Of a stretch of DNA of 64,000 nucleotides, positions 19,227 to 28,379 are shown in pieces. The translations under genes were made by a program, and so were the position numbers. A model generated the notes under the pieces. That model searched no databases. It was given only the letters and a program-made list of their open reading frames with translations, and was not told the DNA's origin. Positions within the stretch are counted from its first letter, which is position 1. Every line of letters starts with the position of its first letter. Origin of the DNA: Cryptosporangium aurantiacum (GTDB lineage Bacteria > Actinomycetota > Actinomycetes > Mycobacteriales > Cryptosporangiaceae); assembly GCF_900143005.1 (NCBI RefSeq), contig NZ_FRCS01000002.1:372001-436000 (forward strand). Reading direction: 5' to 3'.

Positions 19227-20579
19227 CACCCGGGCGAAGCGTGCGAGGGTCTCCTTGCGCTCGGCCGCGTGGTCGACGATCGGCTCCGGGTAGCCGTCCG
19301 GCTGCTCCGGCAGCGTCCACGGCTCGTGGACGCCGGGGCTCTCGACCCCGCTCAGCTCCGGCACCCACGTCCGGACGTACACCCCGTCGGGGTCGAACTT
19401 CTTGCCCTGCGTCACCGGGTTGAACACCCGGACGTACGGTGCCGCGTCGGTTCCGGTGCCCGCCACCCACTGCCAGTTGTGGTTGTTGCTCGCGTAGTCG
19501 CCGTCGACCAGCAGGTCGAGGAAGTGCGCGGCTCCCCGCTGCCAGGGCAGGTGCAAGTCCTTCACCAGGAACGACGCGGTGATCATCCGCACCCGGTTGT
19601 GCATCCACCCGACGTTGAGCAGCTGCCGCATGCCGGCGTCGACGACCGGATATCCGGTCCGTCCGGAAGCCCACGCGGCGAACCGCTCGTCGGCCGTCCG
19701 CCCCGAGTCGATGTGGATCCGCCCGACCCGCTGGTCGAGCGACTCCCACAGGCTCTCCGGGCGGTGGAACAGCACGTCGGCGTAGAACTCGCGCCAACAC
19801 AGCTCGGTGCGGAACGTGTCCGCGCCGGTCCCCCGGTGGCCGGACAGCTCGGCCAGGATCGTCCGCGGGTGCAGCTCGCCGTACTTGAGGTGGACGGACA
19901 GCCGGGAGGTGCCGTCCCGGTCCGGGCGATCCCGATCGGTCGCGTAGTCCCGGATCGGCCCGTCCAGGAACGCGGTCAGCTGCTTGCGGGCGGCGTCCTC
20001 ACCGGCGTCGGGAAGGTCGACGTCGGGAAGCTCGGGAACGGCGGGAAGGCCGTCGCTGCCCTGCGCCGGGAGCCAGGTGACGCCGCGCGGCGCGGCGACC
20101 GGCGCGCGCCAGCCGTGGGCGCGCCAGGCCTTGGAGTACGGCGTGAAGACCCGGTACGGAGAGCCGTCGGGCTTCCGGATCCGCCCCGGCGCCACCGCGT
20201 ACGGCGAGCCCGCGCGGTGCAGCGTGATGCCGTGGCCGGCCAGCGCCTCCTCGACCCGCTGGTCACGGCGGCGGCCGTACGGTCCGTAGTCGGCGGCGAC
20301 GTGCACCTCCTCGGCGTCGATCGCGGCCGCGGCCCGGAGCACCTCGTCGACCGGGTCACCGTGCCGGACCAGCAGCCGACCGTCGAGAGAGCGGTCGAGC
20401 GCCCGGAGTGACCGCGCCAGATGGCTGGTCCTGGCCCTGCCCGACGCGCGGAACGGCACCGGATCCAGCACGAACAGCGCCTGAACACCGTCGGTTCCGG
20501 CCGCGCTCACCGCGGCGAGCAGCGCCGGATTATCGGTGAGCCGCAGATCACGGCGAAACCACATCAGGGTGTTCGGCAT
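19224..20579 (-). CDS. phr: Deoxyribodipyrimidine photolyase
   Basis: This protein of about 451 residues is a class I CPD photolyase/cryptochrome. The N-terminal antenna domain begins MPNTLMWFRRDLRLTDNPAL. The C-terminal FAD domain has GTSRLSVHLKYGELHPR, ELCWREFYADVLFHRP, the DNA-lesion segment TGYPVVDAGMRQL, the FAD motif RVRMITASFLVKDLHLPWQRG and DGDYASNNHNWQWVAGTG. It uses blue light to split cyclobutane pyrimidine dimers. The ATG at 20579 is the family start; the extension to 20594 is short and unsupported. Confidence 0.95.
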   Translation of the reverse strand: MPNTLMWFRRDLRLTDNPALLAAVSAAGTDGVQALFVLDPVPFRASGRARTSHLARSLRALDRSLDGRLLVRHGDPVDEVLRAAAAIDAEEVHVAADYGPYGRRRDQRVEEALAGHGITLHRAGSPYAVAPGRIRKPDGSPYRVFTPYSKAWRAHGWRAPVAAPRGVTWLPAQGSDGLPAVPELPDVDLPDAGEDAARKQLTAFLDGPIRDYATDRDRPDRDGTSRLSVHLKYGELHPRTILAELSGHRGTGADTFRTELCWREFYADVLFHRPESLWESLDQRVGRIHIDSGRTADERFAAWASGRTGYPVVDAGMRQLLNVGWMHNRVRMITASFLVKDLHLPWQRGAAHFLDLLVDGDYASNNHNWQWVAGTGTDAAPYVRVFNPVTQGKKFDPDGVYVRTWVPELSGVESPGVHEPWTLPEQPDGYPEPIVDHAAERKETLARFARV

Positions 20580-20733
20580 GTGCCCGATCCTCACCCGGCT
20601 GCCCAGATTGCGCGACTCGGAGTACTCCGAAAGGTCACGATCCAGATACTTAGTGTTATTCGATACAAGAACTGACCGGACGGTTGAGGCTGCCTGCGCC
20701 CGGTCGGCACCCCGGGACGTGCGCGGCTCGATA

Positions 20734-20745
20734 GTCTGATCAGAC
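20734..20745. promoter_or_regulatory. Perfect 12-bp palindrome before the ParB-like gene
   Basis: GTCTGATCAGAC is a perfect palindrome 31 bp before the GTG start at 20777. It overlaps a TAGTCT hexamer that could be a -10 element. It is a candidate operator, with no independent support. Confidence 0.35.
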
Positions 20746-20776
20746 GGTGGCCGGGGACGAAAGGAGCGTAAGGACC

Positions 20777-21109
20777 GTGATATTCAAGGCGGTCCGGGAC
20801 GGGAAGCCGTACCCCGATCACGGCCTGTCGCTGCGGGAATGGGCGCGGATCCCACCCCGTCAGGTCCGCCTCGACCAGTTGGTGACGACCAAACGAGAGT
20901 TGGCACTCGACCGGCTGCTCGCCGAGGACTCGACGTTCTACGGCGATCTGTTCCCGCACGTGGTCGAGTTCGACGGTGCCCTCTACCTGGAGGACGGCCT
21001 GCACCGCGCGCTGCGCGCGGCGCTGCAGCAGCGAACGACCATGCACGTCCGCGTGCTGATCCACGAACCTGCTTCGGACGACGCCGAGGCTCCGCCCGTC
21101 TCGGCCTGA
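20777..21109 (+). CDS. Conserved actinobacterial small protein (ParB-like motif)
   Basis: This 110-residue protein starts at the GTG at 20777 behind AAGGA. It begins VIFKAVRDGKPYPDHGLS and contains WARIPPRQVRLDQLVTTK and FDGALYLEDGLHRALRAALQQR. The last segment looks like the DGHHR-type motif of ParB/Srx-like domains, and the order of elements (short strand, VRLDQLV, then DG.HR helix) agrees with that fold. I recognise it as a widespread actinobacterial protein of unknown function; DNA binding or nucleotide hydrolysis is inference only. It stands alone. Confidence 0.75.
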   Translation: MIFKAVRDGKPYPDHGLSLREWARIPPRQVRLDQLVTTKRELALDRLLAEDSTFYGDLFPHVVEFDGALYLEDGLHRALRAALQQRTTMHVRVLIHEPASDDAEAPPVSA

Positions 21110-21149
21110 CGCGCCGGGGGGCGGTCCGTCGAGCACGCCGGGCTCGGGA

Positions 21150-22475
21150 TCAACGCGCCAGGCGGCGGACGCGGTACGCGAGCCAGATCGCCAGCAGCGC
21201 GACGCCGACCGCGGCCGTGTTCACCCAGAACGGCGCCGGCCAGGGCATCGGCCGCGAGGACCGGCCGTCGAACCGGTTGCCGTCGATCAGATCCGCGGCG
21301 ACGTCCACGTGCCGGGCGCCCGGCGGGAGCGACACGAGCGTCCGCTGGTCGCCGGACGACGTGAGGCCGAGCAGCTCCGCCGAGCTCACGGCCCGGTAGC
21401 CGGTCTCCTCGACCTCGTCACCGTCGACCGTGAGCGTGCCCGCGCTGTCGCTGCTCACGTCGTCATTCGCGCGGTACCGGACGACGGCCACGGTTCCGTC
21501 GAAGAACTGGCCGAGCACCCGGACGGACGAGCCGGTCAGCCGGTCGAAGCTCCCGGCCACCGGCGCGCCGGTCTGGGCGTTGACCTCGTCGAGCTGCCAG
21601 ATCCGGTCGTCCAGGGCCTCGTCGGTACAGGATTTCGAGCAGCCGGAGAGCGTGACGACCGCGATCCGGTTGCCGTCGGCGCTCCAGGCACCGATTCCGG
21701 CCAGCCTGCGGTCCGGTCCGAGGCGGACCAGCGTCCGGCTGATCCGGGTCTCCGCGTCCACGATCTGGAGCGCGTCGCCGACCTGGACCGCCACCCGTTT
21801 CCCGTCCGGGGAGAACGCGGCCAGCTGTGCCCGGTGCACCGGCTGGGTACCGAGGTCGGCGAGCCGGCTCACCGCGCCGCTGGCCAGGTCGATCAGGTCC
21901 AGCTCGCCCCCTGTCCAGGGGCCGTGTTCCGGCGCGGGCGCCACCTGGACGAGTAACTTCCTCCCGTCCGGCGACCAGGCGATCGGGCGGGCCGTACCGC
22001 TCGCCGGAATCGCGATCCGGACCGACTTTCCGCTGGTCAGGTCCGTGATCCAGATGACCGGTTCGTCGCTGGCCGGCGTCGGCTGCGCGGAAGCGGACGC
22101 CTGCGCCACCGGGTGCGGGTAGGCGTCCGCCACCGCACCACCGTCCGGGGAGAGCAGCACGTCCTCACCGGCCGCGACGTCGACCTTGTACCGCAGCGTG
22201 CGGTAGACGCCGTTCTCGCCCACCACCGCGACCTTGCCGCGATAGGTGGCCCCGCGTGTCCCCCAGCCGTCGCCGCTGAACAGCACCGTCGCCGGCCCCG
22301 CCGGGTCGTCCCGCACGTTGGCCTGCCAGCCGAATGGCTCGAACACCTCCTCGGGCGCGGACGCCCGATCCTGGTCGGCGACGCGGAAAGTACTGCCGTA
22401 GGCGGCCAGAGCGACCAGTAGCCCCACGACGCACACCGTGACCGCGAACGCGGCCAGGGTGCGTAACATCCTCAC
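21150..22475 (-). CDS. Membrane-anchored beta-propeller protein (TolB/WD40-like)
   Basis: This 441-residue protein has an N-terminal transmembrane helix (about 6-27) and a C-terminal one (about 414-432) flanking a large extracytoplasmic part. That part has repeated YWTD/TolB-like blade motifs such as VLLSPDGGAVADA, PIAWSPDGRKLLVQV, LAAFSPDGKRVAVQV and GAWSADGNRIAVVT. One CSKSC pair could form a disulfide. No enzymatic residues are visible; it may be a sensor or scaffold. The GTG start overlaps the stop of the Hsp90-like gene by 4 nt, so it is translated with it. Confidence 0.85.
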   Translation of the reverse strand: MRMLRTLAAFAVTVCVVGLLVALAAYGSTFRVADQDRASAPEEVFEPFGWQANVRDDPAGPATVLFSGDGWGTRGATYRGKVAVVGENGVYRTLRYKVDVAAGEDVLLSPDGGAVADAYPHPVAQASASAQPTPASDEPVIWITDLTSGKSVRIAIPASGTARPIAWSPDGRKLLVQVAPAPEHGPWTGGELDLIDLASGAVSRLADLGTQPVHRAQLAAFSPDGKRVAVQVGDALQIVDAETRISRTLVRLGPDRRLAGIGAWSADGNRIAVVTLSGCSKSCTDEALDDRIWQLDEVNAQTGAPVAGSFDRLTGSSVRVLGQFFDGTVAVVRYRANDDVSSDSAGTLTVDGDEVEETGYRAVSSAELLGLTSSGDQRTLVSLPPGARHVDVAADLIDGNRFDGRSSRPMPWPAPFWVNTAAVGVALLAIWLAYRVRRLAR

Positions 22476-25384
22476 AACTCGGACACCAGCGGAGCGTCGA
22501 GCAACTCGGCCACCGAGACCGGGTCGTCACCACCGAGAATCGGCGCCCGGCCGTCGAGAGCGTCGAGGCGCCACGGCTGGTCGAGGATCGCCACCTGGTC
22601 CGCTTCGGCCACCGCGTCCGGCGCGACCCGGACCCTGGCCGGTGCCGGGACCCGCGCTCCGGCCAGCGCCTCGGCGATCCGCGCGTAGACCAGCGGGACG
22701 ATCCACGGCGCCGCGGTGCGGTCGGCGTCGGCCAGGCGGTGCAGCAAGTCGGTCGGGTCGGCCGCGATCGCGTCGAGCAGACCGGTGCGGCAGCCGAGCA
22801 GCGGCAGCAGCCCGGGGTCGGCGTCAGCGGGCGCGACGTCGTAGAGGCCGTCCAGGTCGACCGCGTCCGGAGTGCGGAGTTCACCCGGCGGGCGTCCGTC
22901 CAGGATGGGTTCCCTGGCGAGCCACCAGCGGCTGTACGCCGGCACCTCGATCCGGGTGCCGTCCGGGGTGACCGCCACGGCCGTGGCGTTGAGCACCTCG
23001 CGCGGCGGGCCGGAGGCGAGCAGGTCCAGCGCGAGCGGCCACTGATCCGGGTCGACGAGGTCCAGGTCACGGATGGCGCGGAACCGCTCGATCCGGGTGC
23101 CCGGCGGCGCGCCGACGGTGCCGGTCGGGTCGATCGCCTCGATGACCGCGTCGGCCCACTCGGCGAGCCCGTCGAGGTCGAGGTCGGCGTCCTCGACGTC
23201 CAGGTCGGTGAGGTCCACCAGGTCCAGGTCGTCGGCCTCGAGCACGGTGAACGTCGTCAGGCAGCCGACGGCGGCCAGGACTTCCGGCCCGTGTGCGGCC
23301 AGCACGTCGTTCGCAAAATCCTGGTCGACGACGCCGAACGGGGCGTCGTCGGTGCCCATCCCGGCGAACACGCGGACCAGCGGCGAACCGGGTACCACCA
23401 GCTCACCGGCCGGGTACCAGTCGTCGTCGGCGGGCAGCGCGAGCTCGGCCAGCCAGGGTTCCTCACCGGGGCGGATGCCGGCGGCGGCGACCAGCGCGAG
23501 GATCGCCTCGGCCAGCAACTCCGGCTCGTCGGCGTCGAGCGAGTCGGCGACCGCCGCGCGGACCCGGTCGTCGGCCAGGATCGTGTGGACGGTCGCGGGC
23601 CGCGCGCCCAGGCGCTCCAGCAGTTCGCCGCCGACCGCGTCGGGGTGGACGACCCGTAGCCCGAGCGGCGCGAGCGTGTCCGGCGCGATCGCGGCGAGGT
23701 CGGGGCCGGGCAGCAGCGTTCCGCGGACGCCGGTGACCGTACGCCCGTCGGTGAGCGGCACCGGTAGCGCGGCGAGCGCGTCCAGGTCCCGGCTCGCCGG
23801 CCCCAGGGCCGTGTAGAGGCGCCCCCACCAGGACGGTGACCGGTCCAGACCGGCCACGGCCTCGACGACGTCGGCGACGCCCAGCCGCCGGACGTCCAGC
23901 GCGTCGAGCGCTCCGGCGGCGGCTCGGCTCGACCAGTCCGCGGGCAGCAGCCCCGGCACGACCCCGGCCAGTGCGTCCACCACGGCGTCGGCGGCCGCAG
24001 CCAACTCCGCCGTGAGCGCCACCGCCCCCGACGGCGCCACCCGCGCGGGCGCGGCGAAGCCGCCTGGCGCGTCCGGCGCCTCGGCGGCCGAGGCGGGCGC
24101 GCCGAAGGCGTCGCCGAGGCCCGTGGCGAGCAGGTCGAGTTCGTCGTCGAGTAGCGGCGGGTCGACGGGTGCGGTCCCCTCGGGGGCCGGCACCGTCGGG
24201 AGGAACGGCGCCTCGCGCAGACCGGCGAGCACCAGCGAGCAGATCGCGGCGTCGAGCGGGGCCTTGCCGAGCCCGGCGCGGGGCGCGAGCGTCAGCGTCT
24301 CCACCACCGGCGGCGCCTCGACCAGCAGCGCGACCACCGCGTCCGCGGCGCGGGCCGCGAGCCAGTCGGTCAGCGCGCCGGGCGCGACCCGGCGCCGCGA
24401 CACTTCCAGCGGGAACGTCGCCGCCAGATGGATCGGGAGCGAGAGCGGCTCGTCGGTGGGCGACGGGGCGTGCAGAACGACGTCGCCGGGAAGCGGTCGC
24501 GGTACGGCGTCCTCCAGCGGCACGGCGGCCAGCGTGCTGTAGCGCGCCAATGCCGCCTGCTCCTCCAGCGGACGCTCAGCCAGCAACTCCGCCGGAACCG
24601 CACCGTCGGCGCGCACGACCAGCCACGTCGTCACGACGCCGTCCGATGCCAGCGAGACCGCGCGCTCGTCGGAGCCGACACGCTCGATCACCCGCTCGAC
24701 GCCGTCGACCGCGATCTCCAGCCGGACCAGCCCGGGGAACGCGAACAGCAGCGTCGGCTCGACGTCGGCCAGCAGTTCCCGGACGCGCTCGATCGCACCC
24801 GCGCGCACCGGCAGGCGCACCTCGGTGTCGAACCCGGCGGTCGGCGGCGCGTCGACCGGCCACGCGAGCCGCAGCACCGGCACAGCACCGTCCCGCCGCG
24901 CCAGCTCCGCTGCCGCCGCTCCGCCGATCGTGGCGACCTCGGCGCGGGTCTGCTCCGCCGAGAACCGGACCCCACCGGCGTGCGAGCGCACCTCGGGCTC
25001 GTCGCTCACCGCCAGGACGGCCGCGAACCCGACGCCGAATCGTCCGACGGTGGCGGGCTCCCTGGCGTCCGCAGCCTTCGCGGAAGCACGCAGGGACGTG
25101 AGCCCGTCGACGCCGGCCGAGTCCAACGGCGCTCCGGTATTGGCGACCGACAGGACGCCGTCGGCGTACGCGAAGCGCAGCACGCCGGGCACGGCGGCAC
25201 GCGCCGCCGCGTCGGACGCGTTCTGCGCGAGCTCGATCACCAGCCGGTCGGCGTAGCCGCCCAGACCGCCGCGGACCAGCTCCTCCTCGGCGTTCGCGTC
25301 CTCCCGGAACCGGGTCGTGACGCCGGCCCAGGAGGCGAGGACCGCGGCCCGCCGCGTGTGTGTGCCGAACGGGTCGTGGGACAC
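22472..25384 (-). CDS. Hsp90/sacsin-like GHKL ATPase
   Basis: About 970 residues. The N-terminal domain is a GHKL ATPase: N-box ELAQNASDAAAR (Glu51, Asn55), a degenerate DxG motif NTGAPLD, and lid/G-box VGRFGVGFAAVL at 114-124. This matches the sacsin N-terminal ATPase-like family, distant relatives of Hsp90. The remaining 700 residues are Ala/Leu/Asp-rich and match no named domain by eye; an Asp-rich stretch around DLVDLTDLDVEDADLDLD is notable. I start it at the GTG at 25384, 4 nt after the DUF3027 stop, because the in-frame extension to 25537 would lie inside DUF3027. It is the middle gene of a three-gene operon; substrate unknown. Confidence 0.88.
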   Translation of the reverse strand: MSHDPFGTHTRRAAVLASWAGVTTRFREDANAEEELVRGGLGGYADRLVIELAQNASDAAARAAVPGVLRFAYADGVLSVANTGAPLDSAGVDGLTSLRASAKAADAREPATVGRFGVGFAAVLAVSDEPEVRSHAGGVRFSAEQTRAEVATIGGAAAAELARRDGAVPVLRLAWPVDAPPTAGFDTEVRLPVRAGAIERVRELLADVEPTLLFAFPGLVRLEIAVDGVERVIERVGSDERAVSLASDGVVTTWLVVRADGAVPAELLAERPLEEQAALARYSTLAAVPLEDAVPRPLPGDVVLHAPSPTDEPLSLPIHLAATFPLEVSRRRVAPGALTDWLAARAADAVVALLVEAPPVVETLTLAPRAGLGKAPLDAAICSLVLAGLREAPFLPTVPAPEGTAPVDPPLLDDELDLLATGLGDAFGAPASAAEAPDAPGGFAAPARVAPSGAVALTAELAAAADAVVDALAGVVPGLLPADWSSRAAAGALDALDVRRLGVADVVEAVAGLDRSPSWWGRLYTALGPASRDLDALAALPVPLTDGRTVTGVRGTLLPGPDLAAIAPDTLAPLGLRVVHPDAVGGELLERLGARPATVHTILADDRVRAAVADSLDADEPELLAEAILALVAAAGIRPGEEPWLAELALPADDDWYPAGELVVPGSPLVRVFAGMGTDDAPFGVVDQDFANDVLAAHGPEVLAAVGCLTTFTVLEADDLDLVDLTDLDVEDADLDLDGLAEWADAVIEAIDPTGTVGAPPGTRIERFRAIRDLDLVDPDQWPLALDLLASGPPREVLNATAVAVTPDGTRIEVPAYSRWWLAREPILDGRPPGELRTPDAVDLDGLYDVAPADADPGLLPLLGCRTGLLDAIAADPTDLLHRLADADRTAAPWIVPLVYARIAEALAGARVPAPARVRVAPDAVAEADQVAILDQPWRLDALDGRAPILGGDDPVSVAELLDAPLVSEL

Positions 25385-25388
25385 CGGC

Positions 25389-26342
25389 TCAGCCGTGGCC
25401 GAGCGGCTCGGCGTCGGTGGAGTCTTCCACCGAGCCGGGGGTGTGCGCGGTGCGGATGACCTCGAGGTCGTCGTCGAGGGCCATCGGCGCCGGCGGCACC
25501 GGCGGCGCGGGCTCGACCAGCGCCTCGGAGTGCGCACCGCAGCCGTGGTCGGCGGAGACGATCCGGCCGTCGTCGGGCGCGAACAGGTTGCCGCAGCCCC
25601 CGAACAGCGAACCGAGCGAACCGGACAGCTTCAGGTAGAAGCCGCAGGTACCGCAGCGGGCCGGCGCGGCCTTCGCGAGGTCGCTCTCCGGGCCGGAGCG
25701 GCTGGTGTACCAGCGTTCGGCGGTCTCCTCCCGCCCGAGCCGGCTCATCACCCGCGGACGGCCGAACCCGATCTCGTACTCCACCTCGACGACCTCGGGG
25801 TCGTCGGAGAGCACGTAACCGGGCATCAGCCGGTCGTCGTCGGGAGCGGTCGGCAGCAGGTCACCGACGCCGAGGTCACCGGGGCGCAGCCGCTCGCTCC
25901 ACGGCACCCACTCCGGCGCCAGCAGCGCGTCGGAGCCGGGCAGCAGAGCGACCTCGTTGATCGTCACGTGTTTGGAGCGGGGCGCGCGGGCCACCGTGAC
26001 GCACCAGTACCAGCCGGAATAACCCGGCTGGAGCGCGGCGAACCGGTGCGTGACCAGTCGTTCGCCGTCGGCGGTGACGTCCACCGGCGCGCCGACCATC
26101 TCGCCGCCGACTTCGTGGGCCGCTTGGAGAGCGAGGTCGGTGGCCTGTGCGCAGACGGCGTCGAGTTTGACAGGGCGAGGGGCCCGGCGCGCGGCAGCTT
26201 TGCCGGGCCGGGGTGCGTCAGTGGCCTCTGGGTTCCCGGTCACCACAGACTCCATTGGGGGTACGGCATCGGGCATCGGGCCGTCCCCGGCCGAGTCGGG
26301 AACCGCGGGACGGTGCACCGTGCGGGTCGTCACATCGTTCAT
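25389..26342 (-). CDS. DUF3027 protein
   Basis: This 317-residue actinobacterial protein has a variable N-terminus and then the DUF3027 core from LDAVCAQATDLALQAAHEVGG to YEIGFGRPRVMSRLG. After it comes a probable zinc site: CGTCGFYLKL, then GGCGNLFAPDDGRIVSADHGCGAHSEA. Conserved Trp residues (PGYSGWYWCVTVAR, LAPEWVPWSERL) are typical. Its function is unknown. It is the first gene of the operon with the Hsp90-like ATPase and divergent from an MFS gene, an arrangement I know from other actinobacteria. Confidence 0.88.
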   Translation of the reverse strand: MNDVTTRTVHRPAVPDSAGDGPMPDAVPPMESVVTGNPEATDAPRPGKAAARRAPRPVKLDAVCAQATDLALQAAHEVGGEMVGAPVDVTADGERLVTHRFAALQPGYSGWYWCVTVARAPRSKHVTINEVALLPGSDALLAPEWVPWSERLRPGDLGVGDLLPTAPDDDRLMPGYVLSDDPEVVEVEYEIGFGRPRVMSRLGREETAERWYTSRSGPESDLAKAAPARCGTCGFYLKLSGSLGSLFGGCGNLFAPDDGRIVSADHGCGAHSEALVEPAPPVPPAPMALDDDLEVIRTAHTPGSVEDSTDAEPLGHG

Positions 26343-26440
26343 TCTTCCTCACGCGCCCCTGGAGCCGGGAACCCCGGTGCGGTTTCGGCGTGTAGCCCTT
26401 CTACCAGGGGTTCTCTCCGCGACGTACGAAGGGGGTACGA

Positions 26441-26483
26441 GGTTCAGCACCTCATCCGGACGGCTGAACCCTCCGCAGGGAGG
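26441..26483. promoter_or_regulatory. Dyads in the DUF3027-MFS divergent spacer
   Basis: GGTTCAG (26441-26447) pairs with CTGAACC (26464-26470), followed immediately by a CCTCC/GGAGG hairpin (26470-26474 with 26479-26483). They lie in the promoter region shared by the two divergent transcripts. A binding protein cannot be named. Confidence 0.3.
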
Positions 26484-26501
26484 TGACTGCTAGGCCTCCG
26501 C

Positions 26502-27881
26502 GTGGGTAACGATGGATGCGTGGTGAACGACGGCTCCCTGCAAAACACCTCCCGGGGACCGTTCGCAACCGCGTTTTCGGGGGCAGCGCGGTTCAGCGGA
26601 CGTGGCTGGGCACGAGTACGACGCGTCCGTAGCGCCGACGGCGCCGACGAGACCGGCCTGCACAAGATGTTCGACCTGCATGCCCTCTCGTGCGCCGGGG
26701 ATGCCCTGGTCGCGGTGGGGCTGGCGGGCACGATCTTCTTCTCGGTGCCGGTCGGCGAGGCACGGACCCGGGTCGCGCTCTACCTGCTGATCACGATGGC
26801 TCCGTTCGCATTGCTGGCACCGTTGGTCGGGCCGGTGCTCGACCGGTTCCGGCACGGCCGCCGCTACGCGCTGGCGACGACGATGCTGGCTCGCGGGTTC
26901 CTGGCGTACGCGATCGCCGACCAGCTCGACACCTGGGTGCTGTACCCGGCGGCGTTCGGCGTGCTGGTGATGTCGAAGTCCTACGGTGTGGCGCGGTCGG
27001 CTGCGGTGCCACGCCTGCTGCCGTCGCGAATAACGCTGGTCGAGGCGAACGCACGCGGATCGCTCGCCGGCACGATCTTCGGTGGGATCGCGGGTGCGGT
27101 GGGGGCGGCGCTGGCGATGTTCGGCCCGGGCTGGCCGCTTCGGCTGGCGACCGTGGTGTTCTTCGTCGGCATGGTGCTGTCGCTGCGGCTGCCCGCGGGG
27201 GTGGACTCCGATCGGCCGGAGGTGCCGCCACGGGTGTTCGCGCTGCTCGCGCACAAGGAAGCGCTGCGGCTCTGGAACCTGCCGGTGTGGGCGGCGGTCA
27301 CCGCGGGCGGGACGCTGCGCGCGGTCTTCGGCTTCCTCGCGTTGTTCATGGCGTTCCGGGTGCGGGAGGACGACCTGCTGCTGGAACCACTGGCCGCGCT
27401 GGGCGCGGTCGCGGCCGCGCTGGCCATCGGCAGCTTTGTGGCGACGTTGATCGGCAGCCGGCTGAAGCTACGCCGTCCACTGCTGCTGGACGCGATCGCG
27501 GTGAGCGCGGTGGCGCTCGGCGCGGCGGTGGCCGCGGTGTTCTACTCGCTGCCGGTGCTGGTGGCGCTGGCGTTCGGCACCGCGCTGGCCAGCAGCCTGG
27601 CGAAGCTCGCGGTGGACGCGGTGATCCAGGAACGATTGCCGGACGAGTCGCGGGCCAGCGCGTTCGCCCACTCGGAGACGATGATCCAGCTGGCCTGGGT
27701 GAGCGGAGGGGCGGTGGGGTTGATCCCGCTGTCCGGGCAGTGGGGGCTGTTCCTGGTGGCGCTGGTGGTGGCTGCCGTGGCGGTCCGCGTCGGTGCGTGG
27801 GCGTGGGCGGCGCATCGTGCGGCAGTGGCTCCGATAACTGCTCCCGCGAACGAGTGGACCTCCCCGGCGGGAGTTCGCTAA
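26502..27881 (+). CDS. MFS transporter next to DUF3027
   Basis: Up to 459 residues with about ten to twelve hydrophobic segments and weak MFS loop motifs (VGPVLDRFRHGRRYALATT; GLHKMFDLHALSCAGDALVAVGL at the first helix). It belongs to the MFS protein commonly adjacent to DUF3027 in actinobacteria; no substrate is known. The start is uncertain: GTG codons at 26502, 26520 and 26523 are all in frame and none has a good ribosome binding site, so a leaderless start at 26520/26523 is possible. The hydrophilic first 45 residues are variable in character. Confidence 0.85.
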   Translation: MGNDGCVVNDGSLQNTSRGPFATAFSGAARFSGRGWARVRRVRSADGADETGLHKMFDLHALSCAGDALVAVGLAGTIFFSVPVGEARTRVALYLLITMAPFALLAPLVGPVLDRFRHGRRYALATTMLARGFLAYAIADQLDTWVLYPAAFGVLVMSKSYGVARSAAVPRLLPSRITLVEANARGSLAGTIFGGIAGAVGAALAMFGPGWPLRLATVVFFVGMVLSLRLPAGVDSDRPEVPPRVFALLAHKEALRLWNLPVWAAVTAGGTLRAVFGFLALFMAFRVREDDLLLEPLAALGAVAAALAIGSFVATLIGSRLKLRRPLLLDAIAVSAVALGAAVAAVFYSLPVLVALAFGTALASSLAKLAVDAVIQERLPDESRASAFAHSETMIQLAWVSGGAVGLIPLSGQWGLFLVALVVAAVAVRVGAWAWAAHRAAVAPITAPANEWTSPAGVR

Positions 27882-27902
27882 GGGGCCAGTTATCTTGCTC
27901 GT

Positions 27903-28379
27903 ATGCGTCTGAAGAAGCGCGGTCTCGCCCTCGCGGTGGCGGCGGCCACCCTCGGTCTGGTGGCGGCCTGCGACAAGCCGGCTCCCTACGCCACCGTCGT
28001 CAGCGGTGGTGACTCGGCGGGCGGCGAAGCGACCGCCTGGTGCTTCGAGGACGGCACGTTCAACGCCTCGACGCCGAGCTCGGACTGCAAGGCCGGTCCC
28101 ACCAACGCCGGCGAGATCGACGTGAAGCCCGGCGGCATCGTGGAGGTCGACGTGCCGCCGACCGTGGGCGAGGACGGCTGGACGGCCGCGCTGGCCAGCT
28201 CGGACGGCAACCTGGCGCCGGTCTCGTTCGTCCGCAAGGGCACCACGTACATCCGGTTCACGGTGCCGACCGACACGAGCGGCGATACGACGTACGTGCT
28301 GGAGCTGCTCGCGCTGCACCCCGGCCACACGGCGGAGAAGGCCCGCGGGCTCTGGCGGTTCGTGCTAAACGTCGAGTGA
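27903..28379 (+). CDS. DUF2771 lipoprotein
   Basis: This 158-residue exported protein has a signal peptide (MRLKKRGLALAVAAATLG) and the lipobox LVAAC, so it should be membrane-anchored outside the cell. The mature part is the DUF2771 beta-rich domain, with two Cys that may pair (TAWCFED, SSDCKAG). Function is unknown. It overlaps mqnB by one nucleotide (TGATG), which ties it to the menaquinone genes by translation, a linkage also seen in other actinobacteria. Confidence 0.87.
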   Translation: MRLKKRGLALAVAAATLGLVAACDKPAPYATVVSGGDSAGGEATAWCFEDGTFNASTPSSDCKAGPTNAGEIDVKPGGIVEVDVPPTVGEDGWTAALASSDGNLAPVSFVRKGTTYIRFTVPTDTSGDTTYVLELLALHPGHTAEKARGLWRFVLNVE

